In this document: positions 12,124 to 22,935 of the stretch, in pieces
Layout of the letters: every line of letters starts with the position of its first letter
Numbering within the stretch: the stretch's first letter is position 1
Position numbers and translations under genes: made by a program
Source of the DNA: Vitis vinifera
Lineage: Eukaryota > Streptophyta > Magnoliopsida > Vitales > Vitaceae
Direction: 5' to 3'
NCBI RefSeq assembly: GCF_030704535.1
Contig: NC_081823.1
Span: forward strand, 6,144,501 to 6,208,500
DNA: 64,000 nucleotides
The notes under the pieces: model-generated
Database searches by the model: none
What the model was told of the DNA's origin: nothing
Seen by the model: only the letters and a program-made list of their open reading frames with translations

Positions 12124-14480
12124 ACATGCATTTACAAAGACGCGCACGCAAGTCGTTTCTTATTTATTTTATCTAATCATTCGACTTTATGAACTCGATT
12201 TGCACAATACCCTTCTACATTGTTATAGATAAAGTATTTTGTAGAGTTACAGTTGAAAAGTTTATTACTCTTTGTAAAAGGTATTTTTAATTTTTACAAA
12301 TTATAATTCTTTTATTGCTATTGGTATAGGATTTTATACTTCTTTTTAAACTACACCAGTCTCCTTTTTCTTTGTGACAAACAATATTTAGCATCAATTT
12401 CTCTTAGGACCTTACCTTTCTTGGAGGACTTGAAGACGACTGAGAACTTGTTTATGATGAAGATAGGCTTGAGCTTCAAGAAGAGGGACTTCAAACTTCA
12501 GACTAGATTAATCCCTTTGAATTAGTTAAAAATAATTTTGAAAATAAAAATTTGAAAAATAATTAAAAATTAGATGGAGTCATATGGGGTTATGAGAATT
12601 TCCTATACCCATCCCATTTACTTTTTTTTTTTTTTTTTGAATTGATATGAGAATAGATATAAATAAACAAGAATTAGGATAAGGATGACCTGTCCCCAAC
12701 TTGCTCTGCTTTTATCCCTAATTTTGATCATAACATTTATGATTGTGTGAATAAAGACTGAGTTTTTAGTGTTTGAGGAGTATGATCTTCATGACAATAC
12801 TTGGTTGGAAGATTTATTTGAAGTGAGAGAAAAGTGGGCCTTGGTGTATAGAATGAATATTTTTTTCCATTGGTTAAAAAGGCATTCAACTTAATGAGAG
12901 TTTCAATGGTCATATTAGAGACTATTTGAGATCTGATATTTAGACGTACGTGGTGCAAATTTTTAAACACTTTCAAAGGACAATTGATAATCGGGGTTAC
13001 AAGGAAATCCTTGCAAATATCGATGGATAACACGCCTATTGAATCCAAAATAGCATGTGATATATTGGTTTTTATGCGCCTATTGAATCTAAAATAGCAT
13101 GTGATTTATTATTTTTTATTTTGTGTTCCAAACAAACTAAATCAAGAATTGTTTTAGAGTAATCCATATTCAGATTTTTTTTAAATAATATTATTTTAGT
13201 GCAAAACTCAATCGTAGTCCAATTAGCTAGTAAAACTCACTAGGATAAGCAGTATTTCGAGTTAAAATAGATAAAACATTTAAACTATAAGACAAGTAAA
13301 CATTTCCAAACCATACAAGTCTGCGCTCATCTCATGCCTTGCATCTCATGCAAGGGGTTTGGTTGAGATATACTAGATTCCACTAAATATATAAATGGAA
13401 TCTAACTATACATGTTCTCTAATTATATCTTTCAAATCGTCCATAATAACAATCCATTCTTTCAATCAAATGAATATTTCAGTGATTCTTATTTTTGTAT
13501 TTTGAAAGTAAAAAAGGTTATAGATGATAGGAAATTTATTCCAATTGAATCATAATTTTATTCTTCTTAGATTTTTTATTTATTTTTTTATTTTGATGAA
13601 CGAGTTCTTATCAAAATTCTATATGGACAATGAAGAACAATGAATCCCTTTTCTTATTTGTTTTATTTGTTTCACTCTCTAATATTCAAAGAGGAAGTTG
13701 TTCTATTATTAAGTGGATAGGAATGGTGGTTGCCCAACGAGATATTACACATAATAAGATCTTGTTTTGGGTGAGTCTCATATTGTGCGCTTACCGCTTA
13801 TTTTATCATTTTAGAAATTGGATTTATGCTTTATAGACCCATTTCAAATCATGGTTCAAAGGTTAAAAATCTATGGGTTTTACTTTTATTATATTTTCTT
13901 TCAAAATATGAAGAAATTATTATATAATTCCTTGGATCATCTATCATTCAATCAATTATTTTTTTGAAATACTGAAAAAATAAATAAGATTACTTGGTTT
14001 TTTTTGTATATGCCCATACTATTTTTCTTTTATTGTTTTGATTCTCTTGATTGATACTAGGATTCACATTTAAAATCATAAAAAGTCTAGGAATTAAACC
14101 CATAAGAGTAAGATTTCACTTTCAATTATTTCAATTTGATTGTAATCAATACAAATCAACCTAAAGCAAAGAAATAAAATTGGGGTGTTATGTACATATA
14201 TATCATTGATATCTATATATACAAAAATACATATCATGGATTGATCTATATCAAGATGTTATACAATACAATTTTAAATAATATTAATATTAATACTATA
14301 GTAAATATAATAGAGTAATAAATAGATAAATTGGTAGAAAGATTTATATTCATATTTTTAAAGTGTTCTTATTCAAATCGACTAGTTAGGGTTTGTTCAT
14401 TATATGTATGTCTACAATTGTGTAAATCTATGATCCACCTATATTATTATATTGTCATTTTCCCACCATGATATTCTTAA
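12124..14480. other. AT-rich intergenic region
   Basis: No convincing gene. It contains the F-box 3' UTR, a T-run at about 12622-12639, and a short direct repeat (CGCCTATTGAATCCAAAATA-type) at about 13033-13065 and 13076-13112. A 68-codon open frame at 13630-13836 (LSNIQRGSCSIIKWIGMVVA) reminded me of plastid DNA, but I could not match it to a gene. Confidence 0.45.
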
Positions 14481-14499
14481 ACTCTTAACGCTTAGATAT

Positions 14500-15450
14500 G
14501 TCAATAATAGAAAGGGGTTAGTGGTTGATCACATCCCCTCCACAAGGAGTTGAGAGGAGAGGAGTGCAAAGTATCATGTCGAGGATGTGATAGTAGAACA
14601 TAGGTGCTAGTCAAAGTAAGTCCCCTGGAAGGAGGTAGGGTTTAAATTCAAATATATTTGTCTACTACTCTTCATATTTAGTGGATTTATTTCAATTGAT
14701 TAACACATAGTTTTTATATCTATCGGTGGTTTTTCTTATACATCGTGGTTTTACATAGTTTTTATTTATATTATTTTCATAACCAAATAAAATAGATAGC
14801 AAATAATATAAAAAAAAATTGAATTTTTAACCTTATATATTTCACTAAACTACTTAACTAACACTCCCCTCTAGGTTGTTTTAAGAATTAAGAACATTCT
14901 TCATTTATGAAACCATAGAATTATCTATAAATAATCTTCCATACTTTGATCTACATCATGATATGAAATTTTTTTAAAAGAATACAAGTCCAACAAGTTT
15001 GGAATTTAATTAAATTTAGATGGAAATCATTGTCGACAATGGATGACGTTAGGAGATTTACTAGTGAACTTAAGTCCAAATATTAGTAGGATAAAATTGA
15101 TAACAAAACAATGAATTAAGCTAACATTGGCGTCTTTATAACATTTTTAATGATGTGAGTTACGATAAATTTCATAGGATAACAACACGTAAATGTGTTA
15201 AGAAGTTTTAGGATACTTTAACTATTACATACAAGGGTTTTTCAACTATTAAATTATCAAAAAAATTTATGCTAACCACCAAATTTGAAAGCATGAGAAT
15301 GAAAGAAGATGCAAAACTTTTTTGAACTTTTATATCGAATTGAATTGCAATATATTATATAGATGAGAAAGCCCTAGATTTTAAGATAGTTAGAAAAGTC
15401 AAAAGATATAATTTAATTTTGTCTTAGTCTATTGGAAACATGTAAGGTCA
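14500..15450 (+). mobile_element. Degenerate Ty1/copia element (LTR-like part plus gag remnant)
   Basis: From about 15150 one frame, with three stops, reads NDVSYDKFHRITTRKCVKKF, then DTLTITYKGFSTIKLSKKF, then MLTTKFESMRMKEDAKLF and later DEKALDFKIVRKVKR. This follows the copia gag (UBN2-type) pattern with its TAKEaWd..leaTYEGT and L..kFE.lrM.ede blocks. The preceding 14500-14890 segment includes TTTTTCTTATACATCGTGG and ACACTCCCCTCTAGG, phrasing common at the 3' end of copia LTRs. The remnant stops about 160 bp before the lipocalin start codon, so that gene's promoter may overlap or abut it. Confidence 0.7.
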
Positions 15451-15615
15451 TTAGAACATCAGGAAACGGATTGGAGTTACAGAAACGACACCGTTTCAGA
15501 GGATCTTTTCCAGCTTCCAGCTGAATAGAATGGGACTAATCATGGGCATAAAGCTGAGAAAGGTCTGGCAGAGAAGCGAAGCTTTGAATGAATTAAGCAC
15601 ACAGAGCGAGAGAAG

Positions 15616-18600
15616 ATGATGCATCTTCAAACAACTACATCATCTCGGGTTGTTCTTCTTCAATCTTCCTCTTCTCCCCCTATCCGCAGGTACATCTCCT
15701 TTTTCTCTATTTTTTTTTATTTTTTTTTATTTCTCACTTCCCATCTTTTCTCCGGAAACAAACAGCTCAGTGTGGGAAAATAATGGTATGATTTCTGGTT
15801 TTTCTTTTTGAGAAAATTTAACCTAAGTACTGATCGTGTTCCCACAAAATGGTAGGATTTTTGTGGGTGTAATACATAATCTACAATGGTTATGAAGGAA
15901 ATTGAGAAATTCTTAAAGGAAAAGAGTTAATTTTTATGATTTTCATTAGTCACTCCATGGGTTTCTTAGGGAAGAACGAGAAAAAATTGTTTGTAAATTC
16001 AAGGGTATTTGGAAAACTCCATTATTGAGGCCATATATGGGGATTGAATTTTTGGGTAAAGGGGGAGGTTAAAGTGTTGTTTGGTTGTAGGGAGCTAAAT
16101 TTTGAAATGATTGTTGGAAATTGAAGCTCCATTTTACTATTGGGGTTGGAAAGGATCAATTGGACCAATATGAATGTCGTTGCATTTGGTATGAAAATGA
16201 TGATGGCCTGATGTTCCGATGTACATATCCAATGCATTTGCAGTTGGGGTTTGATTTGTTTACTTTTTCTAGTCAACTTCATTTAAGATAGACGTATTGT
16301 GCTTCTTGTATATGCTACTTCTGTTTTGACATTTCGCTGTTCTGCGCCGCAGGGGAATGCCAAGCAAACTAATGTTGTGCTCTTTTGAGCACCCCACATC
16401 AAGTAAGGCTGTGGCCAGAAATGTATTATCTGGGCTTGCTGCTTCAGTTGTAATCCTCTCACAAGCAAATCAGGTTGGTTGGTTTTGTTAGCCAAAACCG
16501 TGGGCTATTGGAACATATATCTGAATTCTTTCCAATGTTGCCTTCCCAGCAAATCAAAAAGTTGTTAAAGAGAGATCTTGTTGAGTTTGGGCGGGTTGCT
16601 CCCTTCCAGATTCACTGTTTGTATAAATATGTTTTAGTGTATAGTTTTACGGGCAAGGGTAGAATTTCCATTAGTTCTAGTTAAGTTGACTCTGGAGAAC
16701 AATAAATCAAAATCCTTCAGGTTTTCTTGTGGAGTTGCAGGAGGAAGGTCAGCATACAAGATTAGATATATTGAATAATGGATAAGCGGATTACATGATC
16801 ATTCCAATGAACTGAATAGTGATGGGAAGCATTTTAGGATATTTGAATGTAACGGCCATTGACCCATTTCTAAAATCGGCCTCATTTATCTTGGGCAGGT
16901 AATTGCAGAAGGTTTATCTCACCCCAATAATTTATGCCAGCTTGCAAGTGCTACCAGTAACACAATCACTCTTCCACTTGATGAGGGGTCTGGGGAAAGA
17001 AGTGGGAAACTAATGATGATGAGAGGTATGTCAGCTAAGGATTTTGACCCAGTGAGATATTCTGGAAGATGGTTTGAAGTAGCTTCCCTCAAACGTGGAT
17101 TTGCTGGACAAGGCCAAGAAGATTGCCATTGCACTCAGGTAAATGCTGTGGACAGTTATGATTGGACCTGAGATGAGGATTTCTATCCTTTGGGGCTTGA
17201 ATGCAGAAAAAGAAATCTGGTTTCTGATCTCTCATAATGCACCACAAAAATGGCCTGTCTATGGTCTATTTTGAACCGTTTAACTTGCAGCCAACGTTTT
17301 GACAGAGAATCGCTTAAAAGGCATGAAATAAACAATCTTAAGCTTCTAGGTTGTCCATCTGAGTGGAAATCATTTGAGATGCAAAAATGAATTTGGTTTA
17401 ATATAAGGTTTTTTTCGGTCAAAACTGTATACTCTGGAATACCTGACTGCCAAAGTATCCCGTTTTATCAAATTGCAGGGTGTATATACATTTGACATGG
17501 AATCACCTGCTATCCAAGTTGATACTTTTTGTGTTCATGGGGGCCCTGATGGATATATTACTGGGATTCGGGGAAAGGTTCAATGCCTGGAAGAGGAAGA
17601 ATTGGAGAAAAGTGCAACTGATCTAGAAAAACAAGTGATGATTAGAGAAAAATGTTACCTTCGTTTTCCTACATTGCCATTTATTCCCAAGGAGCCTTAT
17701 GATGTGATTGCTACTGATTATGACACTTTTGCTCTTGTGTCGGGAGCAAAAGACAGGAGTTTTATTCAGGTAATTACTTATTTGATAGAAAATGATCTTA
17801 TGTGCGGGAGGATGTCCACATATTTTAGAATAGTATCAAACTATGTCACTTCTTTCATAGTTTTATTAAACTTTAGATTAAATTTAAATTGCATTTAGTT
17901 TCTATAGTAGTTGGGTCTTTATTTTCTTAGCACTTGTTTTTGTTCTTGTTAATGCAATTATACTTAGCATACCTAAAATTGCACACTTGCTTTACATCTG
18001 TTAGTTGACTTCAGGTGCGGTGGACTCTATGTATTGAACTGAAAGTGCACACACATACTGAATAACTGGCATCAACTTAGTATGTTTGCATAATTTGTTT
18101 GTTTATCCAAAAAGCAAATTGTTAAATCATAAGATGGTTCAATTCAGTAAATCATACCTTGTTCTATTTCAAATTGGGGCAACTAGGTTCGTAGCTTGGC
18201 TTGCAGTGCAGTTACAAACTCATCTTTTCCCTCAAAGATTAGGGCTTTATAACTATCATTAGAAGCAATGCATTTGCGGAGCTAAAGCTTTATAATTGCT
18301 TAACCAATGCTTTTGTCCACTCATCAGCTATCAAGAAGCTGCATGCTGTCATAAATCTGATGTCATTTGCATTTTTCCCATGATGGTCAACCAGCTGCCA
18401 ACTTCATAGTTGGTCAGCCTTCATCTTTTCATAACCCTGTTTTTCTTATTTGACTCAGTTCACCAACCCTCTCCAAATCCCAAATGGATTTACATCAGTT
18501 TCAAATATTAGTTTGCATACTGGACTGCTATACTAGAGCAGATGTTTGAACATGTACAATATGCTTCTATATAGAGTATAATATTCATCACAGTTCCTTT

Positions 18601-19256
18601 ATGCTTGAATTCCACAGAATTTGAATCTACATGCCCTTTTTACTGTATTACAAACTATCTAGACTTGTAAAAATCAAATATCATTTAGACTCAGCATGCT
18701 CCGGTCCGGGTATATGCATTCCATTAGTTTTTCACTTTATGAAACCATAAACTTATGTAGAACTGGCTATTGCTAATTCTCCTCTTCCATACAAGCAACT
18801 GATGCTGTCATTAATATCATACCATTGCTCAGGTTCTTTGAGATACTGTAGTAACCTTTACATACAATTGTTTCCCCATCAACTGATTTGATATCGAGAT
18901 GCTGCCAATATGCCTCTAATGTCATGATTTTAGTGGCTGACTAATGAAAGTTTGCATCTTTGGCATCAACATTTCAGATTTACTCAAGGACGCCTAATCC
19001 TGGACCTAAATTCATAGAGAAGTACAAAGCTTACTTAGCAAACTTTGGGTATGATCCAAGTAAGATCAAGGACACTCCACAAGACTGTGAGGTGATGTCT
19101 AATAGTAAGCTAGCAGCGATGATGTCCATGTCCGGAATGCAACAGGCTCTAACAAACCAGTTTCCTGATCTAGGATTAAAATCACCCATCGAATTTAACC
19201 CCTTTACAAGTGTGTTTGACACTTTGAAGAAGCTTGTTGAGCTTTATTTCAAGTAG
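15616..19256 (+). CDS. LCNP: Chloroplastic lipocalin LCNP/CHL (5 exons)
   Basis: Plastid lumen lipocalin. In Arabidopsis it is needed for sustained photoprotective quenching (qH) and protects thylakoid lipids from oxidation. Exons 15616-15689, 16353-16473, 16899-17138, 17479-17769 and 18978-19256 join exactly in frame for 334 residues (Arabidopsis protein about 350). The Ser-rich start is a transit peptide, and ARNVLSGLAASVVILSQANQ in exon 2 looks like a thylakoid transfer signal. The lipocalin GxW signature is RYSGRWFEVASLKRGF (exon 3), and barrel strands follow, including GVYTFDMESPAIQVDTFCVH and YDVIATDYDTFALVSG. Paired Cys residues (DCHCTQ, DTFCVHGG, EKCYLRF, PQDCEVM) could form lumen disulfides. 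The LCNP tail extends past the barrel in exon 5. A second ATG at 15619 is equally usable. The 3' end faces LTD and is duplicated downstream. Confidence 0.94.
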
Positions 19257-19933
19257 ACATTTGAGCTCAAAAGAGTTGTAGTGTGCCTCTTGTATTTAAT
19301 ATAGAGCTATTGGATTCTAATTCTTTTCTGTAACCTATAAGTTCTTTTGTGAAGAGAAGCTTATCCTGTATGTTCTGCTTAGTTGCCCTATGTTCGTTTA
19401 TTTATTTTGACTTTGCTTATGGAAATAGCCCGTTGGAAACCATTTCCAAATACCAAGAGCTGTGCACCTTGAATGGGAGGTTTAGTGTACAATAGCACAT
19501 GAATTCCAAGCTCTATACATCTCCTTTAGGGTGGCTTTATAAGAAAGCAACAGCTAGCAGAATAATGTTGAATTTATTAGTAGGGTCTGAATTTGTTACT
19601 AGGATATGGTGGGTGGCTTTGATTCTGGTTCTAGCTTTGGATGGCTAATTAGAGAATAGTTGAATTTTTTACTATGAGTGGGATGCTTGTGAATTTTATA
19701 CTGAGGATTGAATGTCTTTGAATTTGTTCTATCATTGGGATGGCTAGTTGATATAATTCTCAAGACTCAAATTTGCTGCTAGGATTCCATTGCTACTGCA
19801 ATTGGGATGGGCTGAATGGTGTCACTTTATTCAGGGGAGCTGTTGAATTAATAGGAATGAGAATATCTCCATTGATTCCAATGCCAAATTCATTTGCAAG
19901 TACATCACAATATGACTAATGCGATATGGTCAA

Positions 19934-20783
19934 TGATGAAAATATCGGAAATCACAGATATATCGATTTTTAGGTTTTACGATTATATCAAGAAATTTTG
20001 GTAGATATTTTGATAAATATATATATATAAACTGATAAGACAAAAATTAGTCAAAACTCATAGAAATGTATGAAAAAAAACCTTTAAAAAATAATGGAAA
20101 AAATAATAATGATATTTTAAAATTATTTTGTCGAAAAAATTAATATATGTATAATATAATTTATTGTATACAATTGATAAAAAAAAATATGAATTTTATA
20201 AACGTATATTTATTATTAAGTTATATTAAATACTATTCAACAATAATATTGTGATATTTAATAATAATATGTCCAACTTGAAAATATATTTAATTTTAAA
20301 ACTATTATCTATTTAATGAATTTTATGATATAAAATCAATGATGATATATGTTTTTTTTAATATTTATATTTTATATTTAATTATGATATAAAACAAAAC
20401 TTGTCACTAATTTTTACATTTTTGGTACTCAATTAAATAAAATAATTAGAATTAATTAATTTGTTAAAATATTGTTTTAATATTTTGTTTTTTCAATGGA
20501 ATTAAATATATACGTGCATTCTTAAGTATGAATTTGCCCTAGTGGTTGCTAAGGTGTGAACTTTTTGACTTGGTTCAATTACCCCTTCTCCGTAGTGTAA
20601 ACCAATTTTTAGGGATTTTTAGGGTTTGAGCAGCAAGAGGAGCGAGTTGAGCAAGGTAAGGGGGAGTACTATATATTCCTAAAAATCGTTGATTTTTTGA
20701 CACCGCAGTTGTAATAGCTGCATCGACGATTTTATCAATGGTATTCAATTAATGGCCGATTTTTGCTAAAATTTCCTTCATCA
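19934..20783. mobile_element. 850-bp insertion specific to duplicate copy 1
   Basis: Flanking sequence in copy 1 (CAAGTACATCACAATATGA before, ATATAAAGTGTATGATAGCT after) is contiguous in copy 2 at about 23583-23660, which lacks this block. The ends carry a short inverted repeat, TGATGAA at 19934 and TTCATCA at 20777-20783, extended imperfectly by GGAAAT / ATTTCC. It is non-coding and AT-rich. Inside is a tRNA-like pair of boxes (GCCCTAGTGG near 20536, GGTTCAATTACC near 20572). No clean target duplication is seen. It could be a MITE, possibly with a nested SINE-like piece. Confidence 0.6.
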
Positions 20784-21977
20784 GAAGTTGATGGACAAAA
20801 AAATATAAAGTGTATGATAGCTTTGTTATCATTTACTTAACATGAGAGATTACTTTAAATTTCAAGCAATTGCATTAAATTTCAAAGAATTGCAGGTAGA
20901 CATTGAACACGTGTTTTCAGACGGTGGATATGCTTTTAGTAAAGTATTTTAGATTCCTAAGATTTTATGGACATGCTTTTAATAAAGTATTTTAGATTCC
21001 TGAGATTTTGGAGGTTGCTAAAACTATTAAGAATAATTTGCTATCTTTGATTGATATTTAGAGTTCGCTATTATAAACATGATTCAGAAATGTTTGATTA
21101 GATTTGCGAAAAATATGGATGAACTGTTTTATACAATTTATAAAAAATTATGGATGATGTAATAGTCCTATATCACCTGAATATAAAATAGATTAATAAA
21201 AACAAATATGTCAAAATTAGATGAAATTCACATCATTTCATTACTCAAATTAAGCTAATCCTAAATCTAATTTCAAGAAGTGGCATTGGGTTAGGCTTAA
21301 AACTTATTATTTAATTATTATTTTCATAATTATAATGGTTTAATCAAATCAACTTAAATTTTTTGTATTTATCATGAAAATTTGAAATGTATAAAAAATA
21401 TAAAGTGTGATGGTTAGAAATGTGAATTGTGAATTGTCGGGCCTTTAAATTTTAATACTTCCATGTATCAAAAATACTGCTACTCATATACATTTATGCC
21501 CAAATTTTTGGAGCTTTGAACTTAAGAAAATATGATGAGTTTCAAGTAAAGAAAATATGTTGGGAGAGAAAACCAAATATCTTTATCAAAGGTTGATGTA
21601 CATGGTAAAATTTTAATGTAAAACCCCTTATATTAGTTAAAATTCTCATTCAAAGGCGGACAACATTTTTTTTGAACTCTTCAATAACAAGTTCCAAATT
21701 CAATTGTGTTAATATTGTTGTTTAAATATATGAAAATATGAGGTACTTATTTTAATAAGCTTATGTGAATTTCAATCATCAACTTATTGGTATGTCACAA
21801 AATTATAAATTATTGAGATAAAGAGATATATTTATGGATCGATGCAAAAAGCATTGACAGATTTTTTGAGATTTATTAGAATTATTTATCCTCATGGCTT
21901 TGTCAACTCTAAGAAATGGATAGCTGATTGCGGCCTTTTTAAGCATCCAAGTAATATGAAACTCTCAAACATACCAT

Positions 21978-22191
21978 CATCATTGGCAGCCCTTTCAAGT
22001 GCAGTCCACCCACCTGCACCCTTGACAGTGTAACTAGCTCCAGCCCTCAACAGCTCTTCAATTTTGGGCTTGTCGCCTTCTGAGGCAGCCATCATCAATA
22101 AGATGTCTACTGGATAGATGTTTTGGCTTAGAAGAGCCTTCATCTTATCATACGTACCCTCAACAGCAAGCATCCCCATGTAGTTGAAGCA
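21978..22191 (-). pseudogene. Duplicated, truncated last exon of LTD
   Basis: Reads CFNYMGMLAVEGTYDKMKAL, then SQNIYPVDILLMMAASEGDK and PKIEELLRAGASYTVKG, nearly the same as exon 2 of the intact LTD at 25446-25189. It keeps the TTTTGCAG acceptor but lacks the first exon. A deletion of roughly 150 bp removes the true C-terminus (DLILNFSTQKA), so the frame runs into unrelated residues. It has no promoter of its own and is a fragment created by the local duplication. Confidence 0.92.
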
Positions 22192-22611
22192 CTGCAAAAG
22201 TAAAACAACACTTCTGATTTTCCATAAATCATATTCAGTGGAATTTTAAACATGACTAAAGTGAAATCTTTCACTTCCATTGCTCATGGTTCATAGTTTT
22301 CCTTCCTGTGAGACAAACTGGTTAGCGAATACCAAGGATACAAGTAAAGCCGCTTAGGCTTTGAAGCTTCTCTGGAAATGTTGACTACAGTCAATAGTAT
22401 GGACTGCGTTCTAAGAGGAAAAGTCGAAGGAAATGAAAAGGAACAGAAGACAACATTGAGTTGAAACATTTCTCAGCTTTCTTCATGACTCTGCTAAACA
22501 AAAAATGAGTACTTTCAAAATGTATGAACTCCTCCTAGTTTTCACCCTTTTTTTTCTTTTTCTTGCAATTTTCCATCCCTCAGGAACTTGCTCTTAACCA
22601 AATAGAAGCCT

Positions 22612-22680
22612 TTTAAAGCCGTGAGGGCCCCTTGGGCCCAAAGCGGACAATCTCTACATGGTTGGGAGCAGGTCGTTACA
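22612..22680 (+). mobile_element. 3' end of a repetitive plant element at the duplication breakpoint
   Basis: Contains CCGTGAGGGCCCCTTGGGCC, CCAAAGCGGACAATCTCTAC and GGGAGCAGGTCGTTACA. This resembles the 3' end of a repeat family common in plant genomes that begins near TGTRACATCCCACATCGG and ends in GGGCYGTTACA. The matching place in copy 2 (about 26970-27000) lacks it. It lies only about 25-100 bp before the copy1/copy2 junction. Confidence 0.6.
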
Positions 22681-22716
22681 AATAAAATAACAAAAATTGT
22701 CAATCCTTCTAATGTA

Positions 22717-22935
22717 AACTTTGGGTATGATCCAAGTAAGATCAAGTGCACTCCACAAGACTGTGAGGTGATGTCTAATAGTAAGCTAGCAGCAATGATG
22801 TCCATGTCCGGAATGCTACAGGCTCTAACAAACCAGCTTCCTGATCTAGGATAATTAAAAGCACCCATCCAACTTAACACCTTTCCTAGTGTGTTCGACA
22901 CTTTGAAGAAACTTCCTGAGCTTTATTTCAAGTAA
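22717..22935 (+). pseudogene. Duplicated, truncated last exon of LCNP
   Basis: Starts within exon 5 at NFGYDPSKIKCTPQDCEVM and continues SNSKLAAMMSMSGMLQ, matching the intact gene at 19040 onward. Just after QLPDLG, a 3-nt insertion makes an in-frame TAA. Beyond it the frame still reads VFDTLKKLPELYFK and the normal stop, so the rest of the exon and 3' UTR are present. It lacks exons 1-4, the splice acceptor and the first 20 or so residues of exon 5. It is a non-functional remnant. Confidence 0.92.

Larger units (their letters stand above)
19040..22706. repeat. Tandem duplication, copy 1 (LCNP 3' end to LTD intron)
   Basis: Runs from inside the real LCNP last exon, through its 3' UTR (TTTGAGCTCAAAAGAGTTGT at about 19260 and 22937), through shared spacer, to a broken LTD last exon and part of the LTD intron. 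The same order of landmarks recurs in 22707-27025. Pairs visible include TAAAGTATTTTAGATT-type repeats and the LTD exon itself. The copies differ by many substitutions and several indels, so the event is not recent. Confidence 0.88.

Noticed and set aside
12737-13048. 103-residue minus-strand open frame
   Set aside because: No family resemblance; sits in AT-rich DNA with repeats and no intron or promoter signals.
13540-14220. Second chloroplast insertion (open frame with IQRGSCSIIKWIGMVVA)
   Set aside because: Composition recalls plastid DNA but I could not match it to any plastid gene or spacer with confidence.
22621-22854. A small gene starting in the GC-rich breakpoint segment and running into LCNP-like residues
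   Set aside because: The frame is a chance fusion of transposon sequence and the truncated LCNP exon; it stops at the inserted TAA.
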